Below, in pieces: positions 56,655-64,000 of a DNA stretch of 64,000 nucleotides. Within the stretch, counting starts at the first letter, position 1. Every line of letters begins with the position of its first letter. Below the pieces are notes generated by a model, which saw only the letters and a program-made list of their open reading frames with translations, had not been told where the DNA came from and did not search any database. This DNA is from Oscarella lobularis (lineage: Eukaryota; Porifera; Homoscleromorpha; Homosclerophorida; Oscarellidae): assembly GCF_947507565.1 (NCBI RefSeq), contig NC_089187.1:2108001-2172000 (forward strand). Direction: 5' to 3'. Made by a program: the position numbers and the translations under genes.

Positions 56655-57044
56655 ATGAAGTGTCGACCCGCTTTCATCTGTGTTCTCCTTGTAGCTACGG
56701 TAGCTGCAGCTCCAAGTTTCTCCTCCAGTCGACGCAGCAGCTGCTTTGTCTGTAATTTGATCAACTGGTTCCGCCCATGCGAAGTATGAGTCCTCCGCTA
56801 CTTCTTCTCACTGCGTTTAGCTGAGCGTTTTTTGTAGTGCTGCAATTCCAACGACGACTGCACGTCGGCGGCTAATTCGGTCTGCAGCAACCAGGGCTAC
56901 TGCTCCCCAAAGACCCAATGTTTGCCTCAAGGAGCGGCATGCAAGAAGATCGATGATTGCTGCGTCGACCAGGGTGTCTACTGTGTCTTTGGCGTTTGCC
57001 AAGACCGAACGAGTAGCAAAGGGTTCGTTGAAATAACCCACTAG
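56655..57044 (+). CDS. Secreted Cys-rich Dickkopf-like protein 1 (short)
   Basis: Two exons (56655-56783, 56838-57044), 111 residues. Signal peptide MKCRPAFICVLLVATVAAAP, then CFVCNLINWFRPCE, shared with the next gene (CLVCRLIGWIRYCK). A cysteine array CCNSNDDC, CSNQGYCSP, ACKKIDDCC, CVFGVCQ follows. This is the N-terminal Cys module of the following two genes; the second (colipase-like) module is absent. First of three tandem paralogues; probably a secreted signalling or defence protein. Confidence 0.75.
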
Positions 57045-57164
57045 AAATTGCCACTACTAGTAGAAGGAGCTGCATTGTGACTGCTCAAATGCAAACTGTA
57101 ATGTGTCGATGCTTAAGGTTTGCGTTAACGGTTTCATCACGTGATTCATTTACGTAAGTATTCG

Positions 57165-58521
57165 ATGACGATGCAGTACCAACCTGCGTTTTTCGCCCTA
57201 TGTGCCTTTCTCGTGGCGACAACGGCCTCGAGCTTTCAAACCAGAACTCGCGAGACGTGCCTCGTCTGCAGATTGATCGGCTGGATCCGTTACTGCAAAG
57301 TATACGAAACATGATATCTAGCTGTACAATAACATGCCCACTGCAGTGCTGCACTTCGAACGAACACTGCGCTGGACCGTCTGTCTGCAACGACTTCGGC
57401 TTCTGCACCCAGTGCTTGTCGGAGCAAGAAGCGTGCAGACGCGATGACGACTGCTGCTCCCAGCTGATATGCTCGGCGGCACGTTGTCGGCTCCCGAAGA
57501 CGCCCGGGCAGCCGGGAGCGCGTTGCAATAGGCATCAAGACTGCAATCGAGGACTTTGTTGTGCGAAGGACAAGTACAGCGAAGGGTTGTACATGTATAT
57601 TTCACTTGGTGTGATGCCTATCAATTGTTTTCTTATTCAGACACGTCTGCAAACAGCTTGGTAGCGTGGGAAGTTATTGCTCCATGTCTGGTTCCGTTGA
57701 AGAGTACGAATGTCCGTGCAAGAGTGGGTATAAGTGCCTAGGACGGTGAGAGAATCCTGTTCAATGTAAAAAGTCACTGACAAATTTGTTTGCCTTTTTG
57801 AAGGGAGACCGAATTTTGGAAAAGTTATTACTCGAGATTTTTTGTCAAAGGAGACGTTCGTTTGTGCGCCCTGCATATCTTTCCAGAACCAGACGACCTG
57901 TCGGGTTCTGGCAGTTCGATAACAGAGCCGCCCAGCGTCAATCACACGCTGACTAGAAAAGAGAAAAAGCTACTTGAACGGGAAAGGCAAAAGAAGGAAA
58001 GAGAAAAAGAACGAGAGATAAAGCGATTAGAGACTAAAAAAAGAAAAGAACAGATGCGATTGAAAAGGCTGGAAGAGAAAGAGAGAAGACGGCAAGAAAA
58101 GCTTTTGAGAGAGCTAACAACAATCGAAGCGCCTACGGATTCTACAGACCCAAGTACTGAAAGTATCTCCCCTACAGACGACCTGGATTCTGGCGGTTTG
58201 ATGAGAGAGCTGCCCAGCATCGAGCTTAGCCTCAATCGCACGCTGTCGAGAAAAGAGAAAAAGATACTGGAACGGGAAAGGCAAAAGAAGGAGAGAGAAA
58301 AAGAACGAGAGAAAAAGAGATTAGAGCGCAAAAAAGTAAAAGAAATGCTGCGATTGCAAAGGCTGGAAGAGAAAGAGAGAAGACGGTACGAAAAGCTTCT
58401 GAGCGAACTGCCAACAATCGAAACGCCTACACTATCCCAAGAAGAGCGCGAACGACTACGAAAGATAGAAGAAAAGGAGAAGAATCGACAAGAGAAGCTC
58501 GAAAGAAAGGAAGGAACGTAA
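57165..58521 (+). CDS. Secreted Dickkopf-like protein 2 with charged coiled-coil tail
   Basis: Exons 57165-57299, 57347-57585, 57641-57745 and 57804-58521. The start may be the Met at 57165 or at 57171. Signal peptide (FFALCAFLVATTASS), first Cys module (CCTSNEHC, CNDFGFCTQC, DDDCCSQLIC). A second, colipase/Dickkopf-like module then reads PGQPGARCNRHQDCNRGLCC, VCKQLGSVGSYC and YECPCKSGYKCLG, with the cysteine spacing of Dkk C-terminal domains. The last exon adds about 200 residues of Lys/Glu/Arg-rich helix in two internal repeats (LTRKEKKLLERERQKKERE and LSRKEKKILERERQKKERE), which is not a usual Dkk feature. Wnt antagonism is only a family suggestion. Confidence 0.75.
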
Positions 58522-58678
58522 CCGACGAGCTCCACGTTGTTGGTCATTGTTTGCCCGTGACTTTTCCCTAGTCTCTTACGCACTGTCATTACGATAACGT
58601 CTTCCCTTCCTCCAGGGCGTAAAACGATCTCAAAAGCGGTCACAAGACCAAGCGCATCGTCACTGCGTAGACGACTCA

Positions 58679-59642
58679 ATGTCCACAGCACTCTTTGTTC
58701 TGGCGTTCTGCTGCCTCACCGCGTCGGTGGTGACGGGACACGGCTACCGGGGTCATTCCGGTCGTTACGGTCATTCCAGTCGTCATTCCAGTCGTCACGG
58801 CTATTGGAGATTCGGTTGCGGATGGATGTGGCGTTGCTCGGTATAACTAGGAACGCGTCTAGATACCAACTGACTAACCAACTCGCGACTGCGTAGGGTT
58901 GCTACAGTGATGCCGATTGCAGCGCTCCGACACCTGTTTGCGATAAGACGGGAGAGTGTAGCCAGTGCCTGGACGAAAACGAACGCTGTGGAAAAGACGC
59001 ACAGTGCTGCGGAAATTTTCTCTGCGACAACGGGCAATGCTCAGCACCGAAGCCCAGTGGCACAGAGGGAGCGAGATGTAATAACCTTTCGGAATGCGAT
59101 TCAGGTCTGTGCTGTGCACGAGTCCACAGTGGCGAAGAAAGGTATAAATATATGAGACGAAGACTTGAGCGCCCTACATTCTCAGACGACTCGTTTAGAT
59201 CCGTTTGCAAGAAATTGGCAGACAAAGACGACTGCTGCAGTTCCGCTTCTCACGCTCACTATTGCCCATGTCGCGAGGGGCTCACATGCGAAGTACCGTA
59301 AGTAGAATCCCTTACCCGCACTATCTCCGTGAACACTGAATACTCTACTGCAGGGAAACGAGATATTGGTGGTGGTCATGGAGACGGGGAAGAAAGGAAA
59401 CGCTGGGAACATGCAAAGAGATGGAGACTCCAACCACAGTCGATCCCACTACCGCTATGATGAAATCAAGTGGCGGCGGTGAAAGCGGTGGCGAAAGCGA
59501 CGGCGAAAGCGGCGACGAAAGCGACTTCCCCGCTGTATCTCCTACTAAGTCGCAAAAGGAATTACACAAGAAACGCATCGACGAAAAGAAGAAATTGCAA
59601 AATGAGATCGACGAGAAAAGAGAACGCACGAAGACTGGATGA
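58679..59642 (+). CDS. Secreted Dickkopf-like protein 3
   Basis: About five exons. MSTALFVLAFCCLTASVVTG is the signal peptide, followed by a His/Ser/Gly-rich stretch (GHSGRYGHSSRHSSRHG). The first Cys module is GCYSDADCSAPTPVC, CSQCLDENERCG, DAQCCGNFLC. The second Dkk/colipase-like module is GTEGARCNNLSECDSGLCC, VCKKLADKDDCCSS, YYCPCREGLTCEV. The tail is shorter than in gene 2, with a GGESGGESDGESGDES run and a basic helix to the stop at 59642. The three genes are clearly tandem duplicates with lineage-specific tails. Confidence 0.75.
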
Positions 59643-59752
59643 TTGTCTCCTGACCTGATCCATGCGCTCAATTTATCCGTCTAACAGTGTCTGTTTGTGT
59701 CCGTCTATTTGTTTGTGGCGCGCGCGCGTAGAGCGCTAAAAAACAACACGCA

Positions 59753-62103
59753 TCATTGCACGACAGGTTCCTCGAGTTTGAATTTAGTTAGACAATCAAG
59801 CAGCCAGGTCACGGGAACGGCAGGAAAATGAAACCTCCCGTTAGCAACACTTCGTTGTCGCTCGGATTTCGGATCGTAAATGATCAATACCCAAGAGAAA
59901 TCGCTCTCGGGGCTATGATAGGGAACGCTCACCTCCAAAGCGGAATTGTCGTCGCCCGACTTGGGTTCGCGCACGAGGAGACGACCGCCGGCGAGACGAA
60001 TCAGCGTCGCGAGGTCGTCTCGCTTCGGCATAGGCCGAAGAAAATCGCCGTGTAAATAGAATCGACAGCCGTCGAATAACGGAGGAAGCTTGAGGGGGAG
60101 GGAGAGAGGGGGGATCATATCTAAAGGTGAGCGCGATTCGTTTCTTCGCTTTACTTTATTCGCGGCGTTGTGGCGAGAGCGCGCCGGTGCCGTCGCGTGA
60201 CGCACGCCGACGGCGTCGCGTACTTCGTAGTGTTCTTCGTCTTGCCACGTTCCCTTTTCTAGGCTATCGATGACCCCTGGGTAAGGTCGTAAGTACATGA
60301 AACGACTTCTATTATATTATTAGGAGTGCTATTACATTGAAATCGGACTATCCATTTGCCGGCGGCGAGCGCTTGGAGGTATTTTAGAGTGCGAGGACAA
60401 TGGTAATCGTCATCGCAGTTCGTAACGAGGTGTGTGACTAAAGGAGAAATCTTTCTTAGGAGACGGTTGTTTGACGTGGAGTCTATTCGAACCAAAGGAA
60501 CGGAAAGAATCGACGGTGAGTGCCTTTTGCTGGCGAGTCAGTTGCTTGACGCGATCCTATATGGAAAAGACATAAATAAGCTCTACACTCGATTTCCACA
60601 TACTCACTTTTTGCCTGTCGTCGAGGCTCGTGCTGAGAAGAACGATCGAAGAAAGGGGCTGGGCCGACTTGGGTGAAGCCTAACAGACATTCAGTCTTTT
60701 TCACATTCGTATCTACGTAAAATCTTCCGTACTTTGGGAGAGGGTAAACACGGCGAGTCCGCAGGGACTGCTATCTGCGGAGATTTGCCAGCGTCTAGCA
60801 TTTTTCTCATGTCAGCAGAAACGGCGAAATTAATAGGCATTAACCCTTGAGCATCTCTACATAACGCATATAAACTAATTGGCGAATCGATTTCGACAGT
60901 ATACTTCGCCGTCATTGAAGCGCCTTTACATATTAATAATTTAACGAGATCCGTGTGACCATTCGCCACGGCGTCGTGTAGGGGCGTCAAATTGTCCATA
61001 CCAGGCATATTGACAACGGCTCCGAAGTCAATAAGCACTTCAGCAATGGAATAAAACCCGTGATTGCTAGCCTCATGCTACAAACCAAAGAAACGTAAAC
61101 AGACTATTGGCTAAAGGGAGTAAACCCCGTCTTTGTGAACTATAGACAGAATTTACTATTCATTTTCCTCGTACCAGTGGAGTCCATCCGGCGTTGTCCT
61201 TCGAATTGGGATCCGCTCCGAGAGTCAAAAGGCTCGTGACCTCGCCTAGATCGCCCTAAGGAACCCCTCAAACTAATCCCAATTTTTTTTCTATGTCTAA
61301 ATTTCACTTTTATAGTGGCCACGTGAAGAGGCGTTTCTCCTTTTGAATTCTTCTTCTTCGAAACGCCGTTCTTCTTCTCCGAACGTCGCGAAGGTTTTTC
61401 TCTGAGTTTCTCCTCATCGAGATCCTTGGAGATCGTCTCCTTCTTCTTGTTACCGCGTCTAGAAGACGCTGCTCCTTCATCACTTCGTCTCTTTCGAGTG
61501 GCACTATTTCTCTTCTCTTCAGGAACGTATGTCGAAGGATAAGGATAAGACCATCGTCGAGGTGCATTTCTTTGACCCGTTCTTCTAGTTGTATTCCCTA
61601 TGTTCTCGGTCTCATTATCTATGTTTTCGTCGTCGTTTATGACGACCGCATCTCGGACCGTTTCTCGTTTTGGTGGAGCAGGAATTTTGAATATGTTCTT
61701 CGACGTTTTGGACAACGATCCCGTTTCTTTCGATAGTGAGCGATCGCTTTCGGGACGCGGTCCCATTCCGACGAGCGGACGAAGTCGATTGAGAGCGGAA
61801 AGAGTATTGGCGAAAGCGCGATTCGCTTTCAGGTCTCGCATCCATATTGGCTTCGAGCATTGGGGGCACGAAGAGGAGGCCCCTTTTATTACGCGTTCGG
61901 CACAGTCGCGGCAGAAGTGGTGATCGCAGCTTTCGACCGTTACCGGATCGCGAAAGGAGTGATCGCTGTCCTCGGAGAGGAAGCGATGTGAGGGAAACGG
62001 TGTTTCTAAAGGGATTCTCAGCGCGATCTTACCATATTTGACATTTCAATAGCTGTTCTAATTGTTTCAAAGCGTCTCGAGTGGAAAACCAGTCGATTTC
62101 CAT
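59753..62103 (-). CDS. BARD1: BARD1 (RING, ankyrin, BRCT)
   Basis: RING partner of BRCA1 in nucleosome ubiquitylation and homologous recombination. Exon 1 (62033-62103) encodes MEIDWFSTRDALKQLEQLL and KCQI. The RING continues CDHSFRDPVTVESCDHHFC, RDC, SSCPQCSKPIWMRDLKANR, with the C3HC4 pattern and the BARD1-type helix. After a basic linker come ankyrin repeats (KGETPLHVATIK, DNLTPLHDAVANGHTDLVKL) and then C-terminal BRCT repeats: LVTNCDDDYHCPRTLKYLQA, GKWIV, GCRFYLHGDF, WVLIIYD and VTWLLDCLTKFKLEEPVVQ. Order and end match BARD1. Somewhat shorter than human (777 residues), mainly in the linker. Confidence 0.9.
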
Positions 62104-62647
62104 TTAGAACGACGACTTTTCTTTTGAGCGCTAACTTGAGAGCGACCCGGATAACTAGAGTGCGTTAATGCAGCGAAATCTCGCTTATTTCGACCGAAAA
62201 CGCATCGAAAAGAGGCCAAATCGGCACCAAAGGCAACCGAAAAACCTTTTGAACCTTCTATGTAAGCTAATTTTGCGTCGAATTGCCGCAATACGTCGAC
62301 TCCCCTCAGCCAATGGGCGATCGCCTTTGAACAACATCGCAACGGCGCAAGCGCAACGGTACGTCATTGTTTCGTGTGACTCCTCTTCGACTGCGTCAGG
62401 GCATCCCTCGGAAAGAAGAACGCAAAAGGTGACGTACCAGTGACGTCGCGTTCGCTAGTGCCCCTTCCCTCGCAGTAAAGCGCGTCCTGACAACGTCCCT
62501 ACAGTACACCCTACGTAATCCCGCTTCATTCTCCTCTCTCCTTCGTCCGCTTCACGAACGCGTTTCCCCGCGCAACGTCGCTAAACGAAACGATAACGGG
62601 TTTTTCTCTCCTTCCTCCTTCGTCGCGATGGATCAGCATCTCGCCAA
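62104..62647. promoter_or_regulatory. Divergent BARD1 / CREB promoter with CRE-type motifs
   Basis: The 544 bases between start codons hold three TGACGT cores: reverse strand at 62361-62366, and forward at 62430-62435 and 62441-62446 (TGACGTCG, seven of eight bases of a full CRE). The last two are 11 bases apart, about one helical turn. This would allow CREB to regulate its own promoter. Confidence 0.5.
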
Positions 62648-63961
62648 ATGGACGAAACATCGCATTCAAACGAAGTCAACGTGTCAGTCGTCTCGATGAC
62701 TCGCGAGCCGGACGAAGATATGGAAGAAGAAAAGCCGACCATTGAGCCGTCGCCATCCGATCCGCGAATGTTGGCCCGAATGGCTCTTCCGCCGCCCCAA
62801 TCGACCGTTATAACGACGGGAATGGTCGGGCAGGCAGCGGAAGATGCGGGAGCCGATCGCGGCGGCGGCGGCAGTGGCGGAGACGACGGCGACGATTCGG
62901 ACATGGAACTCACCGAAGAAGAGCGACAGAGACGCGATTTGAATCGTCGTCCGTCGTATCGGTGAGTAATCGATCGCTTTTATGGGCGAGAAGGAAAAGA
63001 GAACGACGAAAACTAAGTCCCTACGTCACTACTCGCGTGCGCGCTCTCTTATTAATTCCGGATATATGCGTTTCCCCCCCGTTGGTGGCAGGTAGGCGTG
63101 TCTGTTGGCCACCTATTGACGTCATCGCGGCTGATCGACGGTTTCCATTCGGTCCTTTTCCCTCCGCCCGATCGCTAGCTATTGTCCATTCTCCGTCTCG
63201 CAGGCGCATATTCGACGAACTCAAAGACGGTGCCGACAGCAAAGGGAATCCGGACGCGACCGGCATACGACACATCGTGACGACGAACACCGGCGTCATA
63301 GGCTATCAGACACCAGGAACGGCAGCAGTAACGTCGATGATACACGATCCAGCGGCCGGCGTTCAGTTCCAAGTCGTCGCCAATTCGTCAGCGACAGCGG
63401 GTGGACAACCAAGCGTGATAACGTTCAATTCTCCACAACCCCAACAGGCACGCGCGCGCGCGCGGTTCCAACTCTGCCCCCCGGTATTTTGACTGGTTTT
63501 TTTTCTTTTTATATCAGGTACGCGTTTCGGGCGTGGGCGCGAGTCCCGTCGGCGGAGCCGCGACGGCGTTCGTCACTGCCGGACAAATCCAGCGCATGCC
63601 TTCGTTGGGCGCGCTTCCGACGCAAGGCGTTGTCATCCAGTCGCCGAATCCGCAGCAGCTCGCCGAAGATTCGACGCGCAAACGCGAAATGCGACTCATG
63701 AAGAACAGGTGCGCTTCGCGTCGGCGGCGTCCCTTTTCCCTTCGTTTGTTATTGCTACCCCTCGTTCCGTAATGACGTCACGTGTCGTGGTTTGCTCGCG
63801 TGTTTAGGGAGGCGGCGAAGGAATGCAGGCGGAAGAAGAAGGAATACGTCAAGTGTCTCGAGAATCGAGTCGCCGTTCTCGAAGCGCAGAATAAGACGCT
63901 GATCGAGGAGCTGAAAGCGCTGAAGGATCTCTATTGTCACAAGTCGGTCGACAATGCCTAA
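62648..63961 (+). CDS. CREB1: CREB/CREM/ATF1-type bZIP transcription factor
   Basis: cAMP-responsive activator. Four exons; the first ends at 62961 and the second starts at 63204. The kinase-inducible domain reads RRDLNRRPSYRRIFDELK with the PKA site RRPSY (Ser133 equivalent), split by the first intron just after the site. A Gln/Thr-rich activation region (GVQFQVVANSSATAGGQPSV) follows. The bZIP is KREMRLMKNREAAKECRRKK, then KEYVKCLENRVAVLEAQNKT and a zipper ending YCHKSVDNA, with the stop at 63959-63961. The second intron appears to use a GC donor after CCCCAACAG; a GT four codons later is a weaker option. The N-terminus is acidic, shorter than in vertebrate CREB. Confidence 0.92.
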
Positions 63962-64000
63962 AGAGAGAAATGACGATTGAAGAGAGCAAGAGAAAAAACC

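Noticed and set aside
1-64000. tRNA, rRNA and CRISPR signals
   Set aside because: A few GTTCGAA-like words (for example at 4815 and 8485) lack cloverleaf context; no rRNA segment or spaced repeat array seen by eye.

Overview
The window is a gene-dense piece of an animal nuclear genome. Genes are split by many very short GT-AG introns (about 45-70 bases, with several probable GC-AG introns). Neighbouring genes are commonly only tens to a few hundred bases apart and often share head-to-head promoters. The gene set is clearly metazoan: CREB with a KID, CREB3-like, BARD1, BCL2-family, TLK, CDK12/13, TMTC1 and Dickkopf-like proteins. Together with the compact structure this suggests an early-branching animal, most likely a sponge and perhaps a homoscleromorph. 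The species call is inference; nothing in the window proves it. No prokaryotic operons, CRISPR arrays, rRNA or tRNA genes were recognised.

Layout. 1-4.3 kb: 3' end of CC2D2A, the chromatin protein BAF, and a P-loop ATPase gene of unknown role flanked by copies of a short repeat. 5-12.2 kb: tousled-like kinase, YAE1 and CDK12/13. 12.8-21.6 kb: an MRH-domain membrane protein, two tandem HSD17B12-like reductases, a BCL2-family protein, an LRR protein and a sterol O-acyltransferase. 21.5-31 kb: a duplicated block of about 4.5 kb. Each copy holds a receptor-like gene (Cys-rich PSI-like region, MRH-like ectodomain, one membrane helix, TIR-like tail) and a convergent secreted-protein gene. The second copy is decayed and surrounded by repeats. 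32-36 kb: TMTC1 and a PHOSPHO2-like phosphatase. 36.3-41.8 kb: a large actin-regulator gene joining EVH1, two Cobl-type ubiquitin-like domains, a proline-rich region, WH2 and a WASP-like connector/acidic tail. 42.3-53.3 kb: a TSSK-like kinase, a myristoylation-site NACHT/TPR protein, HROB and a CPLANE1-like protein. 53.4-54.3 kb: a GC-rich stretch I could not assign. 54.7-64 kb: CREB3-like, three tandem Dickkopf-like genes, BARD1 and CREB.

Functional themes. Three genes have cilium-related family assignments (CC2D2A, the NPHP3-like NACHT/TPR protein, the tentative CPLANE1-like protein). HROB and BARD1 belong to homologous recombination, and BAF, TLK and CDK12/13 to chromatin and transcription. 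HSD17B12 and SOAT are ER lipid enzymes. The most novel-looking items are the EVH1-Cobl-WH2-CA protein and the MRH/TIR-like receptor block.
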